DNA of 64,000 nucleotides, from NCBI RefSeq assembly GCF_000518165.1, contig NZ_JADB01000008.1, positions 1 to 64,000 on the forward strand, written 5' to 3'. This DNA is from Bartonella elizabethae F9251 = ATCC 49927 (GTDB lineage: Bacteria; Pseudomonadota; Alphaproteobacteria; Rhizobiales; Rhizobiaceae). A program made the translations under genes and the position numbers. The notes below the pieces were generated by a model. The model saw nothing but the letters and a program-made list of their open reading frames with translations, ran no database searches and was not told the origin of the DNA. The first letter of the stretch is position 1, and every line of letters starts with the position of its first letter. Shown in pieces: positions 41,045 to 52,290 of the stretch.

Positions 41045-41140
41045 TTTTCACAACAAGCTTCTCCCAAAAATTCTCGTTTAAGACGCATTCCATCACCAAA
41101 ACACCAACAAAAGAACCAATCTCATCCTCTCTAACAAAAA
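41045..41140 (-). pseudogene. Diverged copy of the priA 5' region
   Basis: On the minus strand EIGSFVGVLVM can be read, against EIGSFVRVPVM in the priA N-terminus (DNA at 40762-40810). The following bases keep a GGGAGAAG match. The copy lies about 300 bp upstream of the priA start and is short and diverged. Confidence 0.55.
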
Positions 41141-41302
41141 AACAGCACCATTCTCCAGTGCCAATTAAAATCCATCACAATTAAGCATTCCACACAACAT
41201 TATCACTATTATCACTGCACTCCTTTGCAATCCCATAGTGTAACCTCATGCCAACATACACATTTTTATTTTTTCCAGCTCAACGCTCAACTTATTCTCA
41301 AT

Positions 41303-41360
41303 AGATTGATTTATAAAGATAAATTATTTTACATATCGTCATAAAAACGTTCAATACGAG
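41303..41360 (+). repeat. Dispersed repeat family, 5' fragment
   Basis: ATTGATTTATAAAGATAAATTATTTTACAT matches the 5' end of copies A and D. The later blocks are missing. It lies in the gap upstream of the transaldolase-like gene. Confidence 0.5.
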
Positions 41361-41632
41361 AATTTTTTCGTTATAAATAAATTCTTTGAACATAGAAAAA
41401 ACTTCATGCGTAAAACACATACTTTCTTCAAGGGTAATTTATGACACAAAAATCCATTCACTGACCCGCGATCTTCCTTTCCAGAAAGCGGGCATAATAA
41501 ACATCATAGCATTCTTATTCTTTCTATTAAATTCTTGCTCTTGCTTTTGTAGTCAACAATAGCGCATAACAAAAAAACAGACGACAACATGAAAAGCTTT
41601 GAATAAAAAAGCTAAAGAAGAAGAGGTTAGAG

Positions 41633-42286
41633 ATGAAATTTTTTGTGGACAGCGCCAATATTGAAGAAATCCGAGAATTACAGAATTTAAGCCTTGTTGA
41701 TGGTGTGACCACCAATCCCTCTCTTATCCTCAAATCAGGACGCAATATTCTTGAAGTGACAAAAGAAATTTGTAGTCTTGTCAATGGTCCTGTTTCTGCT
41801 GAAGTTGCCGCAACGGAATTTGAAAACATCATGAAAGAAGCGGCTGTTTTAGCAAAAATTTCTGATAATATTTGCATCAAGCTTCCTTTAACACTGGATG
41901 GATTAAAAGCTTGTAAAGCCCTTACAGCCGAAGGACTAAAAACAAATCTCACCCTTTGTTTTTCTGCCAATCAAGCTTTACTTGCAGCCAAAGCAGGTGC
42001 AACATTTGTTTCGCCTTTTATTGGGAGACTCGATGATTGCGGACTCAATGGAAGTGAACTCCTTCATGAAATTCGCACAATTTATGATAACTATAACTTT
42101 AAAACACAAATCTTAGCCGCTTCAATCCGCACCGTTAACCATGTAAAAGAAGCAGCCTTAAGCGGTGCTGACGTTGCAACCGTTCCACCCGCAATCTTAA
42201 AAGCCCTCGTCAACCATCCGCTTACAGATAAAGGGTTACAAATATTTCTCAACGATTGGCAAAAAACAGGACAAAATATTGCCTAA
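41633..42286 (+). CDS. tal: Transaldolase / fructose-6-phosphate aldolase family enzyme
   Basis: A 217-residue (beta/alpha)8 enzyme of the small TalC/MipB group. Opening [30 protein letters not shown] is the substrate loop; the Schiff-base lysine is in NICIKLPLT near residue 85; [11 protein letters not shown] and ILAASIRT follow. Most bacterial members act as transaldolase. With tkt in this window it would complete the non-oxidative pentose phosphate pathway. AGAGG lies before the ATG. Convergent with lptE, overlapping by 4 bp at the stops. Confidence 0.92.
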   Translation: MKFFVDSANIEEIRELQNLSLVDGVTTNPSLILKSGRNILEVTKEICSLVNGPVSAEVAATEFENIMKEAAVLAKISDNICIKLPLTLDGLKACKALTAEGLKTNLTLCFSANQALLAAKAGATFVSPFIGRLDDCGLNGSELLHEIRTIYDNYNFKTQILAASIRTVNHVKEAALSGADVATVPPAILKALVNHPLTDKGLQIFLNDWQKTGQNIA

Positions 42287-42897
42287 GAACTAGAAGTTTT
42301 ATTGGAAAGATCTCTAGAAAGTAACAAAAAAATCTGTTCAGCCAGCTCTTCTGCCACACGCTTTTTTGCATCTTCTTCTGCTTCTATCGTTGCATATTCT
42401 TGACGAAGTCGCTCAAAAGATGCATTCATTATTGCTGTTCCCTTTGCAACAGGTCTATTTTTCATATCCTGCAAGGTATAGGAAGCTTTGCTCATAACAG
42501 TTCCAACAGAAGGACGCCCCTTTCTCTTTTTCTCAAAATCAACCTCTATCTGCATTGATTCTCTTGTCAAGACGGATATCTGCAATGCCAATCGATAAGC
42601 CGGTTGAGAAGGTTTACCACCCTTTCCATACAATAGAAACAGCAGATGATTGCGCACCATTTGTCCAAAACGATCCGAAGGCTCTTCCAAAACAATAGAG
42701 CTAAGCTTTGCTGAAAGCCCCAAAGAAGCTTGCTCAGAAAGAGAATTCTGATGCGCGTAAGACCCCTCATAAACAGCAGAATTCATTACTCTTAAACTCT
42801 GCGACTCTTGACGGTAGAGTGGTTCAACTTTGCATCCATACAACAGTGTGAAGACACCCGCTAAAACAACAAGCAGAAAACTTTTAAAGAACGACAT
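42283..42897 (-). CDS. lptE: LPS-assembly lipoprotein LptE
   Basis: A 204-residue lipoprotein; signal and lipobox VFTLLYGC near residue 22. The mature part ([14 protein letters not shown]..., VEPLYR start) fits the LptE family, which plugs the LptD channel for lipopolysaccharide export. It directly follows leuS on the same strand, overlapping the leuS stop by 14 bp. That leuS-lptE order is common in proteobacteria and supports the call. Confidence 0.87.
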   Translation of the reverse strand: MSFFKSFLLVVLAGVFTLLYGCKVEPLYRQESQSLRVMNSAVYEGSYAHQNSLSEQASLGLSAKLSSIVLEEPSDRFGQMVRNHLLFLLYGKGGKPSQPAYRLALQISVLTRESMQIEVDFEKKRKGRPSVGTVMSKASYTLQDMKNRPVAKGTAIMNASFERLRQEYATIEAEEDAKKRVAEELAEQIFLLLSRDLSNKTSSS

Positions 42898-45544
42898 TCA
42901 CAATCCTTTGTGGAACAATAATGATTTTTTTCATAGGTTTTTCACCCAGCTGCACTTGGACGAAATCTAAAGCCAAAACCGCTTCTTTAATCATTGTCTC
43001 ATTCGCAGTTGCAGCAACGGTGACCTCACCGCGTTTTTTACCATTAATTTGTACCGGCAAAGTATAGCTTTCTTCAACAATTAAGGCGGGATCATAGACA
43101 GGCCAAGCAAGTTCAGACATTAAAGTTTTCTCCCCTAAAGCCGCATGGCATTCTTCAGCTAAATGGGGCATGATCGGTGCAATCATAGCAAGGAAAAAAT
43201 CCATAGCTTGACGCAAAGCCGCTTTCATTTCATCCTCAACATCTTCTACCTTATTTAACAAAGGTGCCATAATATTCAAGAATTCATAAAGACGTGCAAT
43301 AGCCCGATTAAAAGCAAATTTTTCTAAATCATCTTCGACAGCGTGAAGCGTGCGATGTGCAACCTTTGAGAGTTCCAAAGCTGTCCCCTGATGCCCTGCA
43401 CAAGGGGCGACATCCCTTAAAACAGAAGCACTCAAAGCCACATGGCGCCAAACACGCTGGACAAAGCGATGCGCACCTTCAACACCCGATTCTGTCCAGA
43501 TAACATCTCTTTCCGGCGGTGAATCAGACAACACAAACCAGCGTACCGTATCAGCGCCATAGGAGGCAATAATATCATCAGGATCAACGACATTCTTTTT
43601 TGATTTTGACATTTTCTCAATCAAACCAATCGTCACTTCACTTTGATCGGTCAATTTATAAGCGCACCGTTTTCCATCTTTTTCAACAATCGAAATCTCT
43701 GCTGGAGAAACCCACCCTTGATCATCGCGATAGGTTTCATGCACCACCATGCCTTGCGTAAACAACCCCTTAAAAGGCTCATCCACACTCACATGACCAA
43801 CCAGTTTCATAGCACGCATAAAAAAGCGCGCATAAAGAAGATGGAGAATAGCATGCTCAATTCCACCAATATATTGTTGCACAGGCAACCATTCAGCGGT
43901 TGCTTGTTTTTCAACAGGTTCTGCGGCAAAAGGATTCGTAAAGCGCGCATAATACCAAGAAGAATCCACAAAAGTATCCATGGTATCGGTTTCGCGTTTG
44001 GCAGATTGACCGCAGGAAGGACAAGCAACAGCTTGCCACCTTTCATGGCGTGCAAGAGGGTTTCCCGGCTGATCAAAAGTAACATCATCAGGCAATACAA
44101 CCGGTAAATCAGAACGGGGGACAGGCACAACACCACACGTTTTACAATGGATCATCGGAATGGGGCATCCCCAATAACGTTGACGCGAAATTCCCCAATC
44201 ACGCAATCGAAATTGCACTGTTTTTTCTCCCTGCGGTTGCCCATTGAGCAGTTGCCCCTCAAGCCTTTTGGCAGCTTCCTCAAAGGCTTGTTGGGGCGTC
44301 AAGCCATTCAAAAAGCTGGAGTTAATCATCACCCCATCACCCACATAAGGTGTTTCAGTAATGACAAAATTTTCTTTCTTCGTCCCTTTTGGCAAAACCA
44401 CAGGTTTTATCGGAAGATCATATTTACGCGCAAAATCGAAATCTCTCTGATCATGGGCTGGACAGCCAAAAACAGCCCCCGTTCCATAGTCCATCAACAC
44501 AAAATTAGCGATATAAACGGGGATATGCACCGCCACATCAAAAGGATGTACTGCCACAAGCGATGTGCGAAACCCTTGTTTTTCCGCTGTTTCAAGGGCT
44601 GCTGTTGTTGTTCCACCACTCCGACAACTCTCAACAAAAGCTGCCAAGGCTTTGTCTTTTTTTGCAAGAGCTTGCGCAATGGGATGATCAACAGACAGAG
44701 CCAAAAAAGAAGCACCAAACAGGGTATCAGGACGCGTTGAATAACAAACAACCTCATTAAAGGACTGACAAACATCATGAGCATCCCTTGCATCATCAGC
44801 TGTTGCCTTTAAAGCCCAACGAATCAGCAAACCTTGGGATTTTCCGATCCAATTTTTTTGCATCGTACGGACTTTTTCAGGCCATTGATCCAGTTCTTCA
44901 AGTCCTGCGAGTAAATCTTCACTAAAATCGCTAATTTTGAAAAACCACTGGGTTAATTCCCGCTGTTCCACCAACGCGCCCGAACGCCAACCCCGTCCAT
45001 CCACAACCTGTTCATTGGCCAAAACCGTGTGGTCAACGGGATCCCAATTGACCTTAGCCACTTTACGTGTCACCAACCCCTTTTGATAGAAGTCAAGGAA
45101 CAGCATTTGTTGGCGGTGGTAATAGTCCACATCACACGTTGCAAATTCCCGTGTCCAATCGAGTGAGAGTCCTAATTGCTTTAATTGCCCCCGCATGACG
45201 GCAATATTTTCATAGGTCCACGTTTTAGGATGCACTTTACTTTGCAAAGCAGCATTTTCAGCCGGCATTCCAAAAGCATCCCAGCCCATAGGATGAAGCA
45301 CATTAAACCCCTTTGCGCGTTTATAGCGTGCCACCACATCTCCCATGGCATAATTACGCACATGCCCCATGTGAATACGGCCTGATGGATAAGGAAACAT
45401 CTCTAAAACATAATATTTTTTACGACCATTTTCCCCTACAGTCTGAAAAATTTTCTTTTCATCCCAAATTTCTTGCCATTTTTTTTCTCTCGCACGTGGA
45501 TTATAGCGTTCACCTATCTTATAATGCTCAAATGTCATTCCCAT
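42884..45544 (-). CDS. leuS: Leucyl-tRNA synthetase
   Basis: Charges tRNA-Leu with leucine. HIGH variant HMGH at residues 58-61 in [17 protein letters not shown] present in [13 protein letters not shown]; a CP1 editing domain in between with [11 protein letters not shown]; and the zinc-like region [20 protein letters not shown]. 886 residues. The start at 45544 is followed by a second ATG at 45538; either could be used. It overlaps lptE downstream. Confidence 0.98.
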   Translation of the reverse strand: MGMTFEHYKIGERYNPRAREKKWQEIWDEKKIFQTVGENGRKKYYVLEMFPYPSGRIHMGHVRNYAMGDVVARYKRAKGFNVLHPMGWDAFGMPAENAALQSKVHPKTWTYENIAVMRGQLKQLGLSLDWTREFATCDVDYYHRQQMLFLDFYQKGLVTRKVAKVNWDPVDHTVLANEQVVDGRGWRSGALVEQRELTQWFFKISDFSEDLLAGLEELDQWPEKVRTMQKNWIGKSQGLLIRWALKATADDARDAHDVCQSFNEVVCYSTRPDTLFGASFLALSVDHPIAQALAKKDKALAAFVESCRSGGTTTAALETAEKQGFRTSLVAVHPFDVAVHIPVYIANFVLMDYGTGAVFGCPAHDQRDFDFARKYDLPIKPVVLPKGTKKENFVITETPYVGDGVMINSSFLNGLTPQQAFEEAAKRLEGQLLNGQPQGEKTVQFRLRDWGISRQRYWGCPIPMIHCKTCGVVPVPRSDLPVVLPDDVTFDQPGNPLARHERWQAVACPSCGQSAKRETDTMDTFVDSSWYYARFTNPFAAEPVEKQATAEWLPVQQYIGGIEHAILHLLYARFFMRAMKLVGHVSVDEPFKGLFTQGMVVHETYRDDQGWVSPAEISIVEKDGKRCAYKLTDQSEVTIGLIEKMSKSKKNVVDPDDIIASYGADTVRWFVLSDSPPERDVIWTESGVEGAHRFVQRVWRHVALSASVLRDVAPCAGHQGTALELSKVAHRTLHAVEDDLEKFAFNRAIARLYEFLNIMAPLLNKVEDVEDEMKAALRQAMDFFLAMIAPIMPHLAEECHAALGEKTLMSELAWPVYDPALIVEESYTLPVQINGKKRGEVTVAATANETMIKEAVLALDFVQVQLGEKPMKKIIIVPQRIVNVVL

Positions 45545-45714
45545 GATACTCTTTTAATAAAACTGAACCAAAAACTTGTTTTATTATGCTTGACCATGGA
45601 TTAACCTCATCGTCAACATTTTCGTGCAATATTTCCCGAAGTATTTTATAAAAATAACCACCCCCTGAATAAAACTTGTATAAAACTTGAATAAAAACGG
45701 TAAAGCACAAAAAT

Positions 45715-46404
45715 ATGAAGACACACACACGCCCCCAAGGCTCTTCCATTGAAGCATGGCAAAACCTTCAAAAAGACATTGCAGCAACATGCCAAGAGCT
45801 CCAACGCCCTGTGGAAGAAGTTGAACTGATTGCTGTTTCAAAAACTGTTTCTGCTGCTGATATACGTCCCCTTTTGCAAGCTGGTCACTCTCAATTTGCA
45901 GAAAATCGTGTGCAAGAAGCAGCACAAAAATGGCTGGAGTTACGTCAACAATTTGAAAATATTAAACTTCATCTCATTGGTCCTCTACAATCCAATAAAG
46001 CCGCTGAAGCTGTTAAAATTTTTGATGTCATTCAAACGGTTGATCGTGAAAAAATAGCTAAAATTTTGGCAGAAGAAATGCAAAAACAAAAAAAGCATCT
46101 CCCCTGCTATGTTCAGGTCAATATTGGCTTAGAGCCACAAAAAACTGGCATTTCGCCGCAAGACGTGATCCCTTTTGTTTCTCAATGTAAAAACAACTAT
46201 GAACTTGATATTATTGGTCTGATGGCCATCCCTCCTGTCGACGAAAACCCTGGACCCTATTTCGCCCTATTAGCAAAACTAGCAAAACAAGCCGGTCTTC
46301 TAAAGCTTTCCATGGGCATGTCTAATGACTTTAAAACAGCCCTACAATTTGGCTCGAATGTCCTTCGCATTGGCTCTGCTTTATTCGGCAAACGCCCTGT
46401 ATGA
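45715..46404 (+). CDS. YggS-family pyridoxal-phosphate homeostasis protein
   Basis: A 229-residue PLP-binding protein of the YggS/PROSC family, which holds and balances free pyridoxal phosphate. Seen: LIAVSKTVSAADIRPLLQAGHSQFAENRVQEA, with the PLP lysine in AVSKT; HLIGPLQSNKAA; and SMGMSNDFKTALQFGSNVLRIGSALFG near the C-terminus. It is divergent from leuS across a 170-bp gap. No strong ribosome site is visible before the ATG. Confidence 0.93.
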   Translation: MKTHTRPQGSSIEAWQNLQKDIAATCQELQRPVEEVELIAVSKTVSAADIRPLLQAGHSQFAENRVQEAAQKWLELRQQFENIKLHLIGPLQSNKAAEAVKIFDVIQTVDREKIAKILAEEMQKQKKHLPCYVQVNIGLEPQKTGISPQDVIPFVSQCKNNYELDIIGLMAIPPVDENPGPYFALLAKLAKQAGLLKLSMGMSNDFKTALQFGSNVLRIGSALFGKRPV

Positions 46405-46649
46405 AGTCATTCCCTTTCATATAAATTCATTCCCCCTTCATATAATTCCCCTTGAAAACTCTCCGAACAAGCAAAAAACAACAGACATGAGAAAAAATAT
46501 TCCCCTCAATAAAAGAGCAACTCTAACAGAAAACATTCCCGTCTTTCTTTCACCCTATGAGCAAAATGAACAGAAAAACCGCTCTTCAGGAGATTCTCAC
46601 CAGCCCATCTTCAACCCATAAAATGACTTCAAGGCAATTTCTGCTTTAG

Positions 46650-46938
46650 CTTTCAGGGTTCTTCACCTTGACTCTGTGCTTTATGAAGAGGTAAGCTGGC
46701 GCCATTCTACACTTCTTCCCAATGTTGTGACAACCATTAAACTATTGAAACCGCTTTATAAAAGGTATGTCTTTCTTGTACAGTTTTACGCCACGCAAGG
46801 CTTCCCCTCTTGTAACGTGAAAGCAAATGGTTTTGATTGATTCACCATGGAAAAGATTTGAAATGAGAGAATAATCTTGCGAAATTCAAGGTTCTAATTC
46901 AAGATAAATAACGATATATTATCATTATAAATCAATAT
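46650..46938 (-). repeat. Dispersed repeat family, copy E
   Basis: On the minus strand ATTGATTTATAATGATAATATAT, then CTTGAATTTCGCAAGATTATTC, TCATTTCAAATCTTTTCC, GAATCAATCAAAACC, CACGTTACAAGAGGGGAAG and CATACCTTTTATAAAGCGGTTTCAA. The frame HVTRGEALRGVKLYKKDIPF is unbroken over the central block, the best-preserved coding relic of the family. It points toward the 3' end of the YggS-family gene. Confidence 0.8.
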
Positions 46939-47549
46939 ATTAAATTATTTAAAAACACCTCCTTCTCCCCCTCTCCAGAAAAAAGGAAAGAACTATTTTT
47001 AAAGGAAAAGTGATAAGAACAATAAAAATAAGTTGCGCATTAATGGAAAAGGATTGCACAATAAATAAAAGAATATTCCAGTTGCCGCGATAATTTTCGT
47101 TAAAAATGCATTCTATTCAGCTTTCCGATACGCGCCCCTTCAATGCTGTCAAGCGGCAAAGAAAAGCTTCGAAGACGAACTCTAAAAACCAATGCGCTAA
47201 AGATGTTCTGCATCCGAGAAAATATAGAAAATTGTACTCAACACCAAGAATGCCATTATTAAGAACAACAAAGGCTTTCTACACACTGTATGTAAAATAC
47301 AGGGCGATATTTATCTGAAAAATAAAAGCCCCTCATATGTAAGTGCAAAACACATACACACAAAACAACGGCAACAAAACTAAATTCAATAACAGACTCA
47401 TTTCCTTTTAGACTGTTATAAATCAAAAAAATACTAACTTCTTAGATACATAATTTTCTAAATTTAAGTTTTGTCTACAATTATGGTTGAGATGGACTTC
47501 AGAGATATTTATACTTTATAATCACACGTATTGTAATTTGGATTTCGTA

Positions 47550-47756
47550 ATGTCAGATTTTTCTTATAAAATCATTGAATCACTTATAGCGACGTTTTTC
47601 TTTGGTTTTTTATATATGTTTTATTATAGATTTATTTATTATAATAGTTGGAAAGATTCTCTAAAAAATTCATTATTAATAAGCTCTATATTCTTTATGG
47701 TTAGTCTTTTACTTAACTATATTGGTTTATATCAAATTGTGAGAAATATTTTATAA
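47550..47756 (+). CDS. Small hydrophobic membrane protein, AT-rich islet
   Basis: A 68-residue protein with two membrane segments (ESLIATFFFGFLYMFYY and SLLISSIFFMVSLLLNYIGLY). No family is recognised. Codons are strongly AT-biased, unlike the surrounding genes. ATG at 47550 (MSDFSYK) is taken as start, although no good ribosome site is visible; the frame is open from 47487. A second tiny membrane frame follows 35 bp later. Could be a toxin-like or phage-derived peptide, or chance. Confidence 0.45.
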   Translation: MSDFSYKIIESLIATFFFGFLYMFYYRFIYYNSWKDSLKNSLLISSIFFMVSLLLNYIGLYQIVRNIL

Positions 47757-47791
47757 TGAATATTCTTTATTAAATTATAAGACTGTTTTGC

Positions 47792-47923
47792 ATGCTTATT
47801 ATAATTACTCCTATAATTGCCCTTCCTTTTAAAATATTCAGTGGTATGGGATGGAAGTTGTCTATTATAATGGCATTATCGTCAGTTATTATGTTCATTA
47901 TGTCTAATTTTTTGTGTAGATAA
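47792..47923 (+). CDS. Tiny hydrophobic ORF, 43 residues
   Basis: Reads MLIIITPIIALPFKIF, then a short polar turn, then LSIIMALSSVIMFIMSNF, two potential membrane helices. It lies 35 bp after the previous small membrane ORF, on the same strand and equally AT-rich. No family recognised; the coding status is uncertain. Confidence 0.3.
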   Translation: MLIIITPIIALPFKIFSGMGWKLSIIMALSSVIMFIMSNFLCR

Positions 47924-48006
47924 TTTGGTTTACATTAATATTTAGTCAATTTATTCTTTTAAAATGAGTGAGTACAAAATAAAAATATTCTCATCAAAAA
48001 AGCACT

Positions 48007-48034
48007 CTCATTCCCTCTCCTAGGGTGTTTTTTT
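48007..48034 (+). terminator. Weak terminator-like hairpin
   Basis: CACTCT ... AGGGTG (one G-T pair) is followed by seven T. It may end transcripts of the two tiny AT-rich ORFs upstream. Confidence 0.4.
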
Positions 48035-48266
48035 AACATCTTTATGCTTTTGTTAAAAAGCTCTGTACGACAATAGGTTCTTCCGCATTTGCGTGCCCTA
48101 AATGAGCATAAGTTACTCATCTGAAGACAAACGTATCAGATTTTTAAAATTGACTATTCCAATCTTTGTCATTTAGTCTACCCTCACAATGAAAAGCTTA
48201 TGGGGAAGTTTTGCCTAAAAAATACTATGGCTGATTTTTCCAAACAATAAATTAAAAGAGGGAAGC

Positions 48267-50210
48267 ATGACTGAAAAAATTTATCCGATATCAGAAGAGA
48301 TCAAAAAAAATACTTTACTCAATGAGGAAACTTATCAAAAATGGTATCAGGAAAGCATTAATGATCCAGAAAGCTTCTGGGCAAAACATGGTCAATGTAT
48401 TGAATGGTTTAAACCTTTTACAAAAGTAAAAAACACTTCTTTTAATGATGATGTATCAATTCAATGGTACGAAGATGGGATAACAAATGTTGCCTATAAT
48501 TGCATTGATCGCCACCTGAAAACCGATGGAGATAAAATCGCTCTGATTTGGGAAGGGGATAACCCCTATCATGATAAAAAAATAACATATAATGAGCTTT
48601 ATGAACATGTTTGTCGTTTTGCCAATCTCTTAAAAAGCCGTGGCATTAAGAAAGGCGATAAAGTAACCATTTATCTTCCCATGATTCCCGAAGCAGCCTA
48701 TGCCATGCTCGCCTGTGCCCGCATTGGTGCTGTTCATTCGGTTATTTTTGCGGGCTTTTCTGCTGAAGCCATAGCAGGACGCCTTGTTGACTGTGAATCA
48801 ACCTTCATTATTACCGCTGACCATGGCTTGCGTGGTGGCAAAAGGATTAACTTAAAAGACAATGTTGACCATGCCATTGAGATTGCCGCCCGTCAAAATG
48901 TGTGTGTCGATCAAGTTATGGTTATACGGCGAACTTGTGGACCAATTGATTGGGTAGAAGGGCGTGATTTTTGGTACCATGAAGAAATTGCTCATGCCAA
49001 AACAGACTGTCCAGCAGAGCCCATGAATGCTGAAGATCCACTTTTTATTCTTTATACTTCAGGCTCAACCGGCAAACCCAAAGGTGTGTTGCATACCACA
49101 GCAGGTTATCTGGTTTTTGCTGCAATGACCCACAAATATGTTTTTGATTATCACCCCAGTGAAATTTACTGGTGTACAGCCGATATTGGTTGGATTACGG
49201 GGCATTCTTACTTGGTTTATGGACCTCTGTGCAACAAAGCCACCACTTTAATGTTTGAAGGCACTCCAACCTTTCCTGATAAGGGTAGATTTTGGGAAAT
49301 TGTTGACAAACACCAAGTTAATATATTCTACACCGCACCAACTGCTATCCGCGCCTTAATGGGAGCAGGTAATTCATTCGTTGAACGCTCGAAAAGGACA
49401 TCCTTACGTCTCTTAGGAACTGTAGGGGAACCGATTAATCCAGAAGCATGGGAATGGTTTTATCACACAATTGGAAATGACCGTTGTCCGATTCTCGACA
49501 CATGGTGGCAAACAGAAACAGGGGGACATATGATCACCCCCCTCCCCGGTGCAATACCCCTCAAAGCAGGCTCAGCCACACGTCCCTTTTTTGGTGTTCA
49601 ACCCCAAATCGTTGACGCTGAAGGAAATGTTTTAGAAGATGAAGCAGAAGGCAATCTTTGTATCAGTGATTCATGGCCCGGACAAATGCGCACGCTCTAT
49701 AAGGATCACGAGCGCTTTATTCAAACCTATTTTTCCACCTATAAAGGAAAATATTTTACAGGCGATGGCTGTAGGCGCGATAGCGATGGCTATTACTGGA
49801 TTACAGGACGGGTTGATGACATTCTCAATGTCTCAGGGCACAGATTAGGAACCGCTGAAATTGAATCTGCCCTTGTTTTACACCCTGCTGTTTCAGAAGC
49901 CGCTATTGTAGGTTACCCACATCCCATTAAAGGACAAGGAATTTATAGTTTTATCACCCTCATGGAGGGGCAAAAATCCAGTGAAGAGTTGTGCAAAGAG
50001 CTGATTAAACATGTCAGAAAGGAAATAGGCTCTATTGCCATTTTGGATAAAATTCAGTTTGCTCCGCAACTTCCCAAAACGCGATCAGGAAAAATTATGA
50101 GACGTATTTTACGCAAAATTGCTGAAAATGATTTCAATAATTTAGGAGATATTTCAACCCTTGCCGAACCACAAGTTGTTGAAGATCTGATTGCCAACCG
50201 ACAAGATTAA
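48267..50210 (+). CDS. acs: Acetyl-coenzyme A synthetase
   Basis: Activates acetate to acetyl-CoA via acetyl-AMP. Seen: the adenylation motif [15 protein letters not shown] near residue 265, [27 protein letters not shown], and the C-terminal [13 protein letters not shown] with the lysine that is acetylated to inactivate Acs in other bacteria. 647 residues, full length. AAAAGAGGGAAGC precedes the ATG. It stands alone, followed by a weak terminator. Confidence 0.98.
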   Translation: MTEKIYPISEEIKKNTLLNEETYQKWYQESINDPESFWAKHGQCIEWFKPFTKVKNTSFNDDVSIQWYEDGITNVAYNCIDRHLKTDGDKIALIWEGDNPYHDKKITYNELYEHVCRFANLLKSRGIKKGDKVTIYLPMIPEAAYAMLACARIGAVHSVIFAGFSAEAIAGRLVDCESTFIITADHGLRGGKRINLKDNVDHAIEIAARQNVCVDQVMVIRRTCGPIDWVEGRDFWYHEEIAHAKTDCPAEPMNAEDPLFILYTSGSTGKPKGVLHTTAGYLVFAAMTHKYVFDYHPSEIYWCTADIGWITGHSYLVYGPLCNKATTLMFEGTPTFPDKGRFWEIVDKHQVNIFYTAPTAIRALMGAGNSFVERSKRTSLRLLGTVGEPINPEAWEWFYHTIGNDRCPILDTWWQTETGGHMITPLPGAIPLKAGSATRPFFGVQPQIVDAEGNVLEDEAEGNLCISDSWPGQMRTLYKDHERFIQTYFSTYKGKYFTGDGCRRDSDGYYWITGRVDDILNVSGHRLGTAEIESALVLHPAVSEAAIVGYPHPIKGQGIYSFITLMEGQKSSEELCKELIKHVRKEIGSIAILDKIQFAPQLPKTRSGKIMRRILRKIAENDFNNLGDISTLAEPQVVEDLIANRQD

Positions 50211-50228
50211 GAAAACACGACAAAATAC

Positions 50229-50253
50229 AACCATACGGTGGTTTTTATTTTTT
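50229..50253 (+). terminator. Probable terminator after acs
   Basis: AACCA-TACGG-TGGTT, five pairs, followed by TTTATTTTTT, 20 bp past the acs stop. The rest of the gap to 50684 shows no gene. Confidence 0.6.
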
Positions 50254-50684
50254 CCTCAAATATTTCGGCATTATTATGAAAACCACCGATAAGAAGAAAA
50301 ACTTCCTAATTGGAATATACTCTTAATGGGAATATGCATGTGAATAAGAAAATAAGATAAAAAGAGCAACAGAGCTTTTCTAAAGTGCCTTTTTAATGGC
50401 TTCATGCCCCCCTCAATGCCAAAAAGTCTCTGAGCAAGAAGAAAAGATAATTCTAATGTTTATGCTAGAATCACTTTGAAATTCCTGCTAAAATCATAAA
50501 TAAAGGGAGAAAGAGCAAGTATAAATGATAATATTTTTGAGCAAGAATATTGGTCGATAACAAAAGCGCAGAAAAAACCATGAAATCTAAAATGAACAAG
50601 CTTACACCAAAAGCCTAACGCAACGAAAAGACAAAATTTTTTAGAATAAATGCTACAAGATAAAATCAGGAGTAAGAATAAAAA

Positions 50685-51344
50685 GTGATTCATTTTGAAA
50701 ATGTCGGTCTGCGCTATGGAATGGGCCCAGAGATCCTTCGTGATATTAGCTTTCATATTCCTGCTGGATCATTTCAATTTCTCACGGGAGCCTCTGGAGC
50801 GGGTAAGACATCATTGATGCGTCTGATGTTTTTAGCACTCAAACCAACGCGTGGTCATATTGATTTATTTGGAACAGACACAGCCTTACTCAGACGACAA
50901 GAGCTCCCAGCTCTGCGACAACGTATTGGTGTGGTTTTTCAAGATTTTCGTCTCCTTGACCACATGACCACTTATGAAAATGTCTCTTTGCCCTTACGTA
51001 TTAAAGGGCAAGAAGAAGCAACCTATCGCAGTGAAGTAGAAGACCTTCTCTGTTGGGTAGGTCTTGGCGATCATATTCATGTTTTACCACCGGTTCTTTC
51101 CGGTGGGGAAAAACAAAGAGTCGCCATTGCGCGCGCGCTTATTGATCAGCCTGAAATTCTTCTTGCGGATGAACCAACAGGAAATGTCGATCCGCCCTTA
51201 GCAAAACGCCTGCTGCGCTTGTTTATTGAATTAAACCGTTTTGGAACGGCTGTCATCATTGCCACCCATGATATCGCCTTAATGGAACAAGTTGCAGCAC
51301 GACGTATGCTTCTCCATAATGGACGGATGACGATTCATGAATAA
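50685..51344 (+). CDS. ftsE: Cell division ATP-binding protein FtsE
   Basis: ABC ATPase that partners FtsX to control septal peptidoglycan hydrolases. Walker A GASGAGKTS, LSGGEKQRVAIARAL signature, LLADEPTGNVDP and the ATHDIALM switch. 219 residues. It starts with GTG at 50685, with AGGAGT ten bases upstream; no in-frame ATG gives a complete domain. It overlaps ftsX by 8 bp. Confidence 0.95.
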   Translation: MIHFENVGLRYGMGPEILRDISFHIPAGSFQFLTGASGAGKTSLMRLMFLALKPTRGHIDLFGTDTALLRRQELPALRQRIGVVFQDFRLLDHMTTYENVSLPLRIKGQEEATYRSEVEDLLCWVGLGDHIHVLPPVLSGGEKQRVAIARALIDQPEILLADEPTGNVDPPLAKRLLRLFIELNRFGTAVIIATHDIALMEQVAARRMLLHNGRMTIHE

Positions 51345-52290
51345 ATTGTTCTCCATTTTTACCGGCAATAAAAAAAACACAACGGCGATTATTCCCAGTA
51401 GCAACATTTCTGGACAAGCGCTGGTCGCCGTGATTGCTATTATGACATTTCTCTCAAGCCTCACCTTAATTGGTGTTGATTTAGTCCAGCGTTCTGCCAA
51501 AAATTGGAGCAATCAGATTAGCTATGAAGCTACAATACAAATACGCCCCATTGACAATGTTGATATCAACAAAGCACTTCATGATGCCGTAACATTGGTT
51601 AAAACCTTTTCTGGTGTACAAGATGCAAAAATTGTTGACCAAAACGCCACCGAAAAGTTACTCGAGCCATGGCTTGGAACAGGTTTTAATTTGAACGAAT
51701 TGCCCCTTCCCCGCCTGATCATTGTCACCTTAAAAGAAGATGAGACAATCAATTTTGCCGCCATTAATCATGCCATTAAAACTCAAATTCCAGGCGGTCA
51801 ATTTGATGATCACCGTGTTTGGGTCCATCGTTTTGCAACCATGGCATATACCACTGTTTTTATTGGTTTTTCAATTTTAGCATTGGTTTTAGGCTCTCTT
51901 ATCCTCACCATTGTTTTTGCCACCCGCAATGCATTGGCAGAAAATGCCCATATTATCAATGTGTTATATTTTCTTGGTACTGAAACCCTTTTCATTGCGC
52001 GTCAATTTGACTGGCATTTTTTTAAAAATGCGCTGCGCGGTGCTTTATATGGTGGTCTCACAAGTATATTTCTGTTCTCAACCCTTTGTCTGTGGACAAA
52101 TTATAACTTAGGAAGAGCAGAAGCCAGCCAAGTAACCGCTTTATTTGGACATATTTCCATAAATTCCATTCCTTATGGAAAAATTATTCTCCTGATTATT
52201 TTTGTTTCTTTTCTCACCACTTTGACAAACCGCATGACTATTTTAGCGCAACTGAAAAAAATCGATCAATGTGAAAATGGTTTATTTTAA
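51337..52290 (+). CDS. ftsX: Cell division protein FtsX
   Basis: Four-helix membrane partner of FtsE. First helix (about 27-48) VAVIAIMTFLSSLTLIGVDLV, then a periplasmic domain (about 50-165), then three more hydrophobic segments: the GFSILALVLGSLILTIVFA block, ALYGGLTSIFLFSTLCLW and IILLIIFVSFLTTL. 317 residues. Its start overlaps ftsE and its end overlaps the DUF218 gene, so the three form one transcript. Confidence 0.93.
   Translation: MNKLFSIFTGNKKNTTAIIPSSNISGQALVAVIAIMTFLSSLTLIGVDLVQRSAKNWSNQISYEATIQIRPIDNVDINKALHDAVTLVKTFSGVQDAKIVDQNATEKLLEPWLGTGFNLNELPLPRLIIVTLKEDETINFAAINHAIKTQIPGGQFDDHRVWVHRFATMAYTTVFIGFSILALVLGSLILTIVFATRNALAENAHIINVLYFLGTETLFIARQFDWHFFKNALRGALYGGLTSIFLFSTLCLWTNYNLGRAEASQVTALFGHISINSIPYGKIILLIIFVSFLTTLTNRMTILAQLKKIDQCENGLF

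Noticed and set aside
47106-47318. 70-codon basic frame upstream of the AT-rich islet
   Set aside because: No ribosome site, random-looking composition; kept out.
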